Shown in pieces: positions 42,093 through 52,600 of a stretch of DNA of 64,000 nucleotides (position 1 is its first letter; each line of letters begins with the position of its first letter). The stretch comes from an uncultured Bacteroides sp. (GTDB lineage: Bacteria > Bacteroidota > Bacteroidia > Bacteroidales > Bacteroidaceae). The notes below the pieces were generated by a model. The model did not search any database. It saw only the letters and a program-made list of their open reading frames with translations, and was not told where the DNA came from. The DNA lies in assembly GCA_937890825.1 (NCBI GenBank), contig CALADS010000007.1:1-64000 (forward strand). Reading direction: 5' to 3'. Position numbers and translations under genes: made by a program.

Positions 42093-43625
42093 ATGAATAT
42101 GTTTTCTTATTTCTGGCGTCTTTGGCAGGCGCGGCAGCTTGCGGTTTCTGCTGCTACTTCTTCAAAAACCGCGGGTACTGACCGCATGCTTCAGGGCTTG
42201 CAGCAGTTGTGTGCTACCTTGCCGCAAGGTGAGGCGGAAGTATGGCTGCGCCATGGCCAGGTTACTATCTCGCTGCACTGGAATCCGGCGGAAAAACCTC
42301 AGGAAATTGCAGGGGAAAAACCTCAGGCATCTGCCGGCTTGTATTTCTTGCTCAGTGGCCGGAATGAGGAGGTGAAGTATGCTGAGTTCGAGGAAGTTAA
42401 GTCGGTTGTTTCACCGCAAATTACTGATATTCAATCTGAATGTAAGGCGGAAAAAGATAAGCCGAGCCGACAGTTGAAGTCGCTGAAACAGCTACTCAGC
42501 TACCTGCATCTGCATTATGCCTTCCGTTATAACCGCCTGACCGACCGCACCGAATGCGCGTATCTTTCGGAAGAAGAGGACGGTCATGAACTTCGCTACC
42601 AGCCGGCCGATAACCGCGTGCTCAACAGCATCAGTCTGCAGGTAATGCAGGCCGGCATTCCCTGTTGGGACCGCGACGTGAAGCGTTTTGTGGAGTCGGC
42701 CGAGATTCCGTCTTTTCACCCGTTTACCGCTTATATGGAACAGTTGCCGGAGTGGGATGGGGTAGACCGCGTGGCCCCGTTGGCACGCCGCGTTTCCGAC
42801 GATGAAATCTGGGTGAAGTCCTTCCACCGCTGGATGCTGGCCACGACTTCGCAATGGCTGGAATATGGTAATAAAACCAAACGGGCCAATAGTGTGGCGC
42901 CGCTGCTCATCAGCACCCGCCAAGGCTTGGGGAAATCCACCTTCTGCCGCCTGTTATTGCCTGAAGCATTGCAGGATTATTTCACGGACAGTTTCGACCT
43001 TACTAATCCGTCGTCGGCTGAAAACAAGCTGGCTTCCTTCGGTCTGATTAACCTCGATGAGTTCGACCGCTTGCCGGTCTCCCGCATGCCGCAGCTTAAG
43101 AACTTGATGCAGATGGAGCGGCTAAACATCCGCCTTGCCTACAAGCATAGTGGCGAGCCCTTGCCCCGCATCGCCAGCTTTATCGGCACGAGCAACCGCC
43201 GCGACCTGCTGACCGACCGCAGCGGCAGCCGCCGCTTTATCTGTGTGGAAGTGAGCCGTCCTATCGACTGCACCACACCCATTGACTACGACCAGCTCTA
43301 TGCCCAACTGAAACACGAACTCCTTCACGGTGAACGCAGCTGGTTCAGCAAGGAGGAAGAAGCTGAAATCCAGCAGGCCAACGAAGCCTTCTACCGCGTT
43401 ACACCGGCCGAAGAACTCCTCGGCGACACCTTTCAGCTCTGTGACCCGCACGAAGAGGGCGCCCACCTACTATCGGCCGCTCAAATCTATACCACGCTGA
43501 AAAGTCAGCATCCGGCCGCCCTGCAGGACTGTACGCCCTTGGCTTTCAGTAGAATGTTAGCCCAGATAGGGAAGCGCGTGCATACCAAGCATGGCAACGG
43601 GTATTGGGTCAAGGTACAGGGGTAA
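42093..43625 (+). CDS. VapE-family (DUF3874-type) P-loop ATPase
   Basis: 510 residues. The N-terminal 130 residues are variable, with a short EKPQ repeat near residues 67-78. The C-terminal VapE/helicase-like domain has Walker A STRQGLGKSTF (about 275-285), Walker B LINLDEFDR and sensor region GTSNRRDLLTDRSGSRRF. Such proteins are common on Bacteroides mobile elements next to primase-like genes, and are thought to act in replication of the element. Here it is alone, with no primase, integrase or plasmid gene nearby. The coding sequence looks clearly richer in G+C than the neighbouring genes, which suggests transfer. Confidence 0.82.
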   Translation: MNMFSYFWRLWQARQLAVSAATSSKTAGTDRMLQGLQQLCATLPQGEAEVWLRHGQVTISLHWNPAEKPQEIAGEKPQASAGLYFLLSGRNEEVKYAEFEEVKSVVSPQITDIQSECKAEKDKPSRQLKSLKQLLSYLHLHYAFRYNRLTDRTECAYLSEEEDGHELRYQPADNRVLNSISLQVMQAGIPCWDRDVKRFVESAEIPSFHPFTAYMEQLPEWDGVDRVAPLARRVSDDEIWVKSFHRWMLATTSQWLEYGNKTKRANSVAPLLISTRQGLGKSTFCRLLLPEALQDYFTDSFDLTNPSSAENKLASFGLINLDEFDRLPVSRMPQLKNLMQMERLNIRLAYKHSGEPLPRIASFIGTSNRRDLLTDRSGSRRFICVEVSRPIDCTTPIDYDQLYAQLKHELLHGERSWFSKEEEAEIQQANEAFYRVTPAEELLGDTFQLCDPHEEGAHLLSAAQIYTTLKSQHPAALQDCTPLAFSRMLAQIGKRVHTKHGNGYWVKVQG

Positions 43626-43762
43626 GGGGCAGTCTCAAACAATCCGGACTTTCATACCTTCCTTTATCAGGTTATCAGCAGAACTGGAGCACGAATGGGC
43701 TGTACATACGGTATTATTTAGTTTCAAACTATACTGGGCACTGTAAGATTTAACAATAAAAC

Positions 43763-43801
43763 GACGTATCTGGCGCATTCAACATTTGCACCAGATACGT
43801 C
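43763..43801. terminator. Hairpin between the VapE-type and ASCH genes
   Basis: A perfect 11-bp stem (43763-43773 with 43791-43801) lies between the convergent genes, 8 bp from the ASCH stop. The A-rich left flank becomes T-rich on the minus strand, so it may terminate the defence operon. Confidence 0.55.
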
Positions 43802-43809
43802 TGAATCTA

Positions 43810-44556
43810 TCAGCTGAGCTTCTTACCCAAGCGGAAAAGGATAGAATACTGCTCATCATCGGTCCCTTCGTTCTCAAGCCAGTAACCTACTTCGGTTACT
43901 GCAAAGTGCAGGCATTGCGTCTGACTTTCGTTTTGCAGTTTGATGGCCTTTACGGGATAGAGGCTTTCGTCTTCCTGTAGCATGGCATCCATCTCATCGG
44001 TGTCGTAGAACAGCATATCATCGCCTTCCTTGAATTCCTGGTAGTTCTCCCATTGTAAACTCATCGCCTGATTGGTGAAGGTCATTACAAAGGTGTCGTT
44101 CTCAATGTGGGGAAGAATGCGGTGTACCCGATGAGCCGACGGCAGTTGGTTTTCATCGAGTTCATACTCAAAGAGATTAAGCTTGCCTTTCACGTTCAGG
44201 ATGGGTTCGTCAAATACATAAGCATTCTCCAATTGCCACTGCTGGCAGCCCTCTTCCGCCCACATGGATTCGCTTTCGGTAGTTACCCCCACCACATCGA
44301 CATAGCCGATGATGGCCGATGTCGGCAATTCTTCGGGGTAGGGCATCCAGCCCAGATCGGCCGCATTCAGCAATTTGCCCGCCAGGTACGATCCGGTCTT
44401 TTGAGCCCAAGACTTGGGCAATTTGGCAGACGATGCGTGAATCAATATTCGGCATGGAAGCTGCACCGGTTTCCAGGTTCTGTTTTCAATATCTTTCATT
44501 CCGCTACAAATCAGGGATGCCCAAGGTTGTCTGACTGAGAGTGTTTTCATAATCAT
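43810..44556 (-). CDS. ASCH-domain (PUA-like) protein
   Basis: 248 residues (or 246 from the second ATG at 44550). The N-terminal third has the ASCH/PUA-like pattern: TLSVRQPWASLICSGMKDIENRTWKP, then LIHASSAKLPKSW and AIIGYVDVVGV. The acidic C-terminal half (EYELDENQLPSAHRV onward) is not recognised. ASCH domains bind RNA or modified bases, and some are ribonucleases or deacetylases. It is the last gene of the defence-like block, 35 bp after the RelE-UvrD gene, and may recognise modified nucleic acid. Confidence 0.7.
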   Translation of the reverse strand: MIMKTLSVRQPWASLICSGMKDIENRTWKPVQLPCRILIHASSAKLPKSWAQKTGSYLAGKLLNAADLGWMPYPEELPTSAIIGYVDVVGVTTESESMWAEEGCQQWQLENAYVFDEPILNVKGKLNLFEYELDENQLPSAHRVHRILPHIENDTFVMTFTNQAMSLQWENYQEFKEGDDMLFYDTDEMDAMLQEDESLYPVKAIKLQNESQTQCLHFAVTEVGYWLENEGTDDEQYSILFRLGKKLS

Positions 44557-44591
44557 TCTTTATTTAGTCGTTAAACAATCATTCGATTTAT

Positions 44592-46694
44592 TTATGCTTT
44601 CAGCAACTTGGTTGGCTCACCATATCCAGTAATGAACACCATCTGACGAGCACGAGTGATTGCTACGTAAAGAAGGGAACGAATTCCAGCCAGATATTCT
44701 TTCGTCTCGGCAGCATCCATTGAACAGAAAAATGAATCTTGCGTTGCTTCTGATGGCATGCTCTTCTCGTTGATACCAATAAGAATGACAACACGATATT
44801 CCAAACCTTTGAGGGCATGTAGTGTTGACAATGATATACCATCTTTATCACCCTTTTTTGCCCCCTTCACAATTTCACAGTATTTAATATGGTTTCTATG
44901 GAGTGCATCCTCTATATCGCGAAATAATTGGCGAGTGCGGGAAGCTATACAGATATCTTCCAGCTTAATGTTTGCGTGCTCTGTACAGAGTTTGATATAT
45001 TCAAGTACCTGCTTAACTTCTGTAGCTGATGATTCGCATAAAACATATGAAGGCTTTTCCCCGTGTACCAAAGAAATATACCCTTTATTGTTTTCTTCGC
45101 CACCGTCCAGATCATCATACTTTACTCCCTTAATGACGGATACTGCCATTTTTTTGATTTCTTCGGTAGTACGATAGTTTACTTTTAATTTCATACTTCT
45201 TTTGCCTCGGATATTGATGCCTGCGGCCGTAAAGTTAATCTTGCGTCCGCTATAGATACGTTGGAACGGATCGCCTGTCAAGAAGAGGTCGTTATGACCT
45301 TCTGCCACCAAAGCACGCAAGAATCGTAATTCTGGGTTAGAGAAGTCCTGAAACTCATCAGCGACAACATTCGTATAAGGATGAATGTTATTCTCAGTCA
45401 GATAACTAGTGACGAGGTTGAATAACTCTAAGCGGTCAATCGCTTTGCGTTGTTGCTTCAAGGCTTCATATTTCTCCTTTAATTTCCATATTTCAAGGCG
45501 TTGCTTACGAGAGATAGATTTGCTGCGTCCAGTACGAACCTGAGTAAGATAGTCCTTCACTGTCTTATTGTTATTGTAGATGATTACATCTATGTACTCG
45601 GCATGAAGGAACTCTTCATCAAACTCAGAAACTTCGTTATCCAATACTTCACTCCACAACATTTTTGAATGATCATCATCATACATATTACGTACATTGA
45701 AGCCTGATGGTAGAATTTCATATTGCTCGGCCAACTTAATCAAAATCTGGTCGATATTATCCAATTCATAACGAGTGGATTCAATCTTCAGATTCTTGGC
45801 TTGGTCTGTGAGATACTTAACCAAAGAATGGGTGTAAGTGGTGAACAGCACCCTGACATTCGGCTCTTGACAGAGTTTTTTAAGGCGATGCAAAGCTGCA
45901 ATAGTCTTGCCTGTACCGGCAGAACCACTTACCTTAACAGTTCCTTTGTAGTCGCTGTTTACGAGTTTGCTCTGTGAAGGATGGAGGAACAATTGCCATT
46001 TTTCCATTCCTTTTTCCATGATTTCAGCGAGACATTCATCATCCGTGATCTCAATGAAACGGCGTTTGTTGTTATTGGACAACAATGAATCTTCGCCATC
46101 CTTTGCTTTACCCTCATTGATTTCATCGATGATATCGTCAATTTCAACGCCATCGAAGAGCGCAAAGATATTCTCGTATGCATCTTGCGGAAGGTTCTTT
46201 TCAGCAGCATCAAGGTCGTTCAAGTCCTTGATTTGCTTTACCAATTCAAGAAGTTCTTCAGGAATACCAATTTCCAGCAACTTCTCATCAGGAATACCTG
46301 TAAGCATAGAAGGTGCTGTTGTGGCTTCTGTTTCAGCAGGAACAGGTGTAAAGTTAGCCTCCTCAATGGTTACAGGCATAATTTGGCAGGTCTGCGTGTG
46401 TTCATTCCATACAAACTTCTTATTTTGAGCCCATCGGTATGCAAGGTCATGCTTGTCTACGTAGAGAAGCATGAAGTTGTCTTGTCCCAATGAACCCAGA
46501 ATGGCACGATACTCGCCATCCACTCTGGCAGAGCGTAGAGACGAATCTCTAAACTGAGCGATTGATTCTAAGTGAATAGCTGCAGAAGTAGAGTTTTCAC
46601 GAAACTTGCGTTGAAAGTCTCGTATTTTCTGCTGGATGTTTCTTGGCAGTTCTGTGAACTTGTCAAAGAACGAATCAGAAAGAAATAGTCTCAT
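44592..46694 (-). CDS. UvrD-type helicase with RelE-like N-terminal domain
   Basis: 700 residues. Residues 1-95 resemble a RelE/ParE-type toxin fold, with LSDSFFDKFTELPRNIQQKI, then SLRSARVDGEYRAIL and LLYVDKHDLAYRWA. A charged linker follows to about residue 240. The rest is a superfamily 1 helicase: Walker A GSAGTGKT (257-264), Walker B VADEFQDFSNPE, GDPFQRIYSG, STLHALKGLEYRVVIL and LLYVAITRARQMVF. It starts 3 bp after the giant helicase gene. It probably acts as the motor or effector of a defence system. Whether the RelE part has nuclease activity or only binds ribosome or protein is unknown. Confidence 0.85.
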   Translation of the reverse strand: MRLFLSDSFFDKFTELPRNIQQKIRDFQRKFRENSTSAAIHLESIAQFRDSSLRSARVDGEYRAILGSLGQDNFMLLYVDKHDLAYRWAQNKKFVWNEHTQTCQIMPVTIEEANFTPVPAETEATTAPSMLTGIPDEKLLEIGIPEELLELVKQIKDLNDLDAAEKNLPQDAYENIFALFDGVEIDDIIDEINEGKAKDGEDSLLSNNNKRRFIEITDDECLAEIMEKGMEKWQLFLHPSQSKLVNSDYKGTVKVSGSAGTGKTIAALHRLKKLCQEPNVRVLFTTYTHSLVKYLTDQAKNLKIESTRYELDNIDQILIKLAEQYEILPSGFNVRNMYDDDHSKMLWSEVLDNEVSEFDEEFLHAEYIDVIIYNNNKTVKDYLTQVRTGRSKSISRKQRLEIWKLKEKYEALKQQRKAIDRLELFNLVTSYLTENNIHPYTNVVADEFQDFSNPELRFLRALVAEGHNDLFLTGDPFQRIYSGRKINFTAAGINIRGKRSMKLKVNYRTTEEIKKMAVSVIKGVKYDDLDGGEENNKGYISLVHGEKPSYVLCESSATEVKQVLEYIKLCTEHANIKLEDICIASRTRQLFRDIEDALHRNHIKYCEIVKGAKKGDKDGISLSTLHALKGLEYRVVILIGINEKSMPSEATQDSFFCSMDAAETKEYLAGIRSLLYVAITRARQMVFITGYGEPTKLLKA

Positions 46695-46697
46695 ATA

Positions 46698-49600
46698 TTA
46701 GTTGTTTTTTATTTCATTTATATTAAATGTTTCCGGAGTATAGACTGTGAATCCATGATCAATAAACAGCGTCATTTCGTCTTCTCTACCTTCAAAGTCA
46801 TCAATAACAATATTCTTATCATCAATCTTGATGGCTGCTTCGGCAATAATGATGTCATCTTTTCTCAGTTCATATCCACCGTCTGTATCAAATTTGACAC
46901 CATTGTTTACTAAATCTGTGACAATGTCTTCCAGCCCAGGGAACAATTCTAGGATCTCAGTCAAGTTGATGCTGTTGCCCTGATGAGCTACCGAAGATTG
47001 GTTGCTGAAGAACTGCAGGATGTTGTATCTACGCCAGAAGTCCTCCCAAATTTCCTTGTTAATCTTATCCAAGCCTTGCTTTAATTCCCAGTTGTATCTC
47101 ACACTGTTTCCCCAATCTTCATTTTGGTCAAATGGAACCCAAGCAGATCCCGATACCAAAGGATTACGAGGGATAAATTGGGTTTTTGCAAAGAAGTGGT
47201 AGTTCTCTGCATCCGCATCAGAAATGTCTGCATATTGATTCTTGGCGTTCTCTTCCAAGGCCATTTCTATTGAATCATAGGCAGCGAGATATTGATCCTC
47301 ATCCGTCCAACAAGAAGCAAGATAGGCAAATATTTCTTTTTTCAATGTTTCAACCTCAGGATGAGTCAATGCGAAGATAAAGCGACTCAGTGAATCTTTC
47401 TTTCTCCAGAAGGTGTTTTCAAATTCAGCCAGTAAATCTCCATTAGGACTTGATACGAACAAGTCATCCATAGCTGTGGTTTCATCCGGTTGGATATAGG
47501 GCTTAATATCCGACCACGTCAATGTCCAACTCAATCGAGGTTCTCTGTCTGACAGCCGAATGGCTTCACGTCTTTTGAAGTCGTTATAGAATCCCATGCT
47601 GTTTTCGCTAGCGTGGTACGCATAACCATCCAGGTATACAGACCATTGAATGATGGTGCGAGGGTCCATTTCTTCTCCTTTTACTTTTGCATAGCTGCAG
47701 ATGAACTGGAAGTCTGGCTTTGTCACCTGAGATACGCCTAGAGAAGGACCCAGACGATATTGGGGTGTTACAGCATATTTGATTTCCATGTCATCGTCGG
47801 TGATGGTTAATTCGTAGGTGTAGGTCTCATTGATAGCATCCGCTTTACGTGTCCACGTCCAGTTGTTATCTTTAGCTACCTTCTCCATGGTTTTGACGAA
47901 AAGGCTTTCCAACTCACTATCCTCAATTCTACCAGAAGTAGTGATAGTTCCCACACTTCCATGGATGTCTTCCCAATTGTTGCTGACGCACTCATCATAG
48001 ATTTCCTTGAAGAGTTGCTCGGCACGTTCCCGACTGAGATTCTGACGTTGCCATTGATTACCGTAGGAGAGGATACAATGGTAGCAACCGTCTTTACCTT
48101 CTAAGCGGCATTCACAGTCGCGGATGTGTTCGTAGCTGTGGCGAATCAACTCTGTGAACTCGGTCTTGTCATACAACTTTGACAGGTATCCAGTACCACC
48201 AGGGATGGTATCATAGATTACCAGGTAGTTGTCAAAGTTCTGTGTGGCTTTGTTATACTCATTGTATACATCAATCTTAATATGCTCAGGATTACTCTTA
48301 TAGTAGTAGCGCATACCCAATTCCAAGCCGGCCTTAAACAACTGGGTAGATGCTTCTGTATCGAACAACTGCACAGGGAGCAAAACTTTGATTGCTTCCG
48401 TGTGCATGGTTCTATAGAGATATAAATACTCAAAAGTTCCCACTTCATCTTCTGCCAATGGGAATTTCACATCTTTATGGTTGCAATAGGGGTAATGCAA
48501 GTCTTTAGCCTCTTCTTTGCCGTAGAGCACAGACGTTGTTTTACCACAATACTTACAAGTAACAAAGCCTTTTAAAGAGATATGCTGAGTCTTGTTTATT
48601 TCAGTAGGATCAGCCAGTTGCTCCTTATTGCCATAGTTTACCTCTGTCAGTTTCACATCTTTGCAAAACTCCATACCGAATGAAACATTTTTCAAACCGT
48701 AAGAAGATACCGGACCTTTATGGTTGAACTGGAAGTGCTTGATGGTATGGAAACGTTCCTGTTCACGGTCTTCCTTAGAGTCATCCATGACGGAATCATC
48801 CTTAAAGACAGAGGTTGTGGCCGTGGTGAATTTCAAGTACTTATGAGAGTTAGAATGCCATGATTCACTGCCGCACTTAGGACAGAGATTCATCGTGAAT
48901 TCAGGCGTACCTTCTTCAGCGATTGCATCACATTCCGAGCAGAAGCGCATCGTTTTCAGAGAGTCTGTCCGATCGTTCAAGCTCAAACCTTTTACTTGAA
49001 GTCTCATCTTTTGGGTATAAAACTTATTGCCAGGAGCCAATTCACGAATGCCTTGAGAAGCTTGTCTAACCAGTTCCAAGGTTTTGGGTTCAGGTGTGTT
49101 GGCTGCATCATCACCCAACGCAGGGCGAGAGAAAATGGTGGCAGATAATTTTACTCCCGTTTCAGGGAAAGCATAATTGGGCAATAAGCCCGCGTTAGTC
49201 ATAAATTCCACCACACTCTGCTCCTTCAATGCTTTTTCGCGTGAACGCAGTGCTTTGTTTTGGTCTTGAATATCTTTGCGTCTGGCTTCATCATTCATTG
49301 GAATGGCATCCAAACGTTGTTTCAACTCCTGCTTTTCTTCCTTGATGTGGATAAGCTGTGTAATCAAATGGTCGAACTCATCCATCACTCGCTGGATGAG
49401 CGTACCATCCGTCACAATCTCAAACAGATTGTCCAAAACTTCTTGGGCACTTGCAGGGTATTGCTTGCGGAAATTCTCCGTTAATAGGACCTGATGGACT
49501 TTGATAAATTCCGCTATACGATTCACGAAGAAGTTGGAATCAGTAAGCAATTCAAAGCCCATGTGCAAGAACTCGATGCGAGCCGGGATGATGTTATTCT

Positions 49601-52600
49601 TATCACTGCTGGTCCAAGAGTCAATGCTGTAAGCAAAGAAGTGGCGACGAAGAATATCCTTCGCTTCCAAGAAGCAACCGGGAGTAGATACCGTGCCTTC
49701 CATCATAGATAGAGGTTCGGCAAAATAGAACATATCGTGCTTACCCGACTTGGCGTAGTTCAGTACCAGTGCCGAACCTTCTTTACGTCCAGCTCGGCCC
49801 ACACGCTGCAGGAAGTTGCTGGGTTTGGGAGGAATGCCGGTGTTGGCTACCACATTCAAATCACCGATATCAATACCCATCTCCAAGGTAGAGGTAGCCG
49901 TCAGCACATTGGTTGAGTGTGCTGTCGGATGATTTTTAAATTCGTTCTCCACCTCTTCACGTATCTTTCGATCGAGAAGTCCTGTATGCTCGTGAGCATA
50001 AATGCGGGGGGAAAGGTCGCGGTTATATACCTTCTTATAATAGTTGTCACCGCTTGGCTCGTACACAGCATACTTACCTTGTACGCATTTATAGTCCAAG
50101 CAATGTGTCTCTTCTGTCAATGTGTCGCTCTTGGCTACACACATTCTTGATTCACAGATGTCGCACTTGATGACGTTCACGGACGGTTCAATGTAGAGCG
50201 CATCCGGTCGAATGGCATAGTTGGCTATTTCACCGGCCATCTGTTTGTCAAGAATCATGCATTCGCACATCGTGTCGAGCAACTTGATGTAGAAGTCGTT
50301 AATCTGTTCAGGATTCAGCGCAAAGATGATTCCTGCTGGAGTCATTAAGCTCTTGACAAAGTACATGCTATACCAGTTTACTTTGTTGCCACGTCCAGAC
50401 ATCGTAGTTACATCCAATACTTCGTCATTGGTGTTTGGACGCTGGTAGCCCATCATGTGAGGAATACGGTTGCGACCAAAGCGCTTATGTAAGAAATGCA
50501 CTTTCTCCATTCTTGGCCAGTTGAGCATGACCGTCTTGAGCTGTTTCGTACGAAACAACTGCAAGAATGCATGGTCAATGCCTCCACGGCTACGTAAGCG
50601 GTGGAGTATGCCATTGGCAAAACTGATAAACAGCATCTCGTTGTCTGCCACGAAATGAAGATTACTCTCTTCAGAGCGCAGCCAAGGTTCCATCTTGTGA
50701 AATACCAATCTCAAATCACTCTCTTTAAAATAAGTAGCACTGGAACCCATTTTTTCGAGGGTACGACCACGTTGTGACATGAACCCGAATTCAGAACAGA
50801 TTTCCCAATCCACCCGAAGGTCGAATTCAGCCTTGAATTTATCGGTCAGTTCTCCCGTATTCGTGTCTCGATACTGCTTGCTCAAGTCCAATTTTTCAAT
50901 CAATTCACCCGGTAGGAATCGATAGTAATATTCATCTCCTTCCAGTTTTTCTTTCCAATAGGTCTTGAAGCCTTCCTGTAGTTCCCGAAGAGATACGGCA
51001 TGTCCCACGGTATTGAGATACTGCTGAATACTTTGACGGAACAGGAAACGGAAGGTACGTACCTCATAGAAGCCAGCCAGGTGTGCTGAATCTTGTACCG
51101 AATTGCTAAAAGTGAGCGTCTTACGCGCACGGATGTCTTTGGAATCAAAGTCACTCGACATCACCTGACTTACCGCTACAGAAGATAAGGTGGATGTACG
51201 ATGGCCGACAATGGAAAGTGATTCGTTCATACATAGCGGACATTTGGTGTCCAGCTTCATATTCTTACCTCCATAGAATGTTCCTCTACGTGAAGCATAC
51301 ACACTCATCACCTTTTCATCCGTACGTGAGCCAATGGTCAAATCATCGGGGTGTATGTAAAAGTCGCCATGCTCTATCATGTCGGTGTTCAGATAGTCAT
51401 CGATAGGCTGGTGAGCACTTGTCTTGGTGTTCATCAGACGGATATCCTTATCCTTATTCATGAATGCCTGGCTGATCTTTGATGCATCCGTAGCAAATTT
51501 CTGTTCCGATTCTTTCTTCATTGTCAGCCAGCCGCTGGAACCGCAGTCGCGACAATAATAGATAGGCAAGGAAATCCGGTCGTCATGAGGAATCGCATCA
51601 CGCCATGTAAATTCCACTTCCGGCTGTACGAAACGTTGGATACCGCTCAATTCACGCTGCCACAGTTGAATCTGCAGATACAGCATCGGGAACTTAGCCT
51701 TGTCGTTGCCAACCTTTGATTCGGAAATCAGAGCGAGAAGCGATTCTACCACATTGCGGGCATAGGTCGGATTGGTTCGGTTGAGCGCCAAGAATCTGTT
51801 GTTTTCTTGACCCAACTCTTGCATCAAGTCTTGTAGACTTAAGATACCTTTGCTGGTAACGGTCAAGAGGTCTTTTACAATTTGGAGTTTTTTTACTCGT
51901 TCTCCTATCTCCAAGGGGTTATTTGCACAACGAGGCAACCAGATGGTTCTTACCTGGTTGAGGTACTCTTCTGTACTATTTGTATTCTCCAAGGATAACT
52001 TCTTCAGCTGTACATCACTCGGTATATAGTTATCCAGGTTTTCCTCAAAGAATTCAGAAACAGGCACACGATGCTCCTCAATGATGCTGCTTTCAAAGAA
52101 CTTCTCTCCAAACACGTCGCTGGCATAATCACAAAGCAGACGCTTGGACTCTTCGCCGTTGCCGATGGTGGCACTGGTACCCACAGGAGTCAACCAATCT
52201 TGCGGAATAGCTAGCTTCAGTTTGAGACGGCGAATCAGGTTGGCCACATCAGTACCCTGAGCTCCGTCATAGGTATGGAGTTCATCCAATACGATAAAGC
52301 GAAGCAGGGGCTCCCGTTCGCCCAGGTTACCGTCCCAGAGTTTCATGTAACGTTGCTGCATCAAACCATAGTCGAGCATTTTGAAGTTGGTGAGCAAGAT
52401 GTCGGGCACGTCATTCACAATCGATTCCCGATTTTCAATGATGTGATGTTCACCCATCTGAGTAGGATAGTTTTTGGCATCTTCGCCTTCGCCGATGAAC
52501 AAACCTGCCGTGACTTTTCCTTTGAGTCTTTCATCGCCCCAAATGGTCTCAGCCAAACGCTTGGCTTGGTCGCTGGCCAACGCATTCATGGGGTACATGA

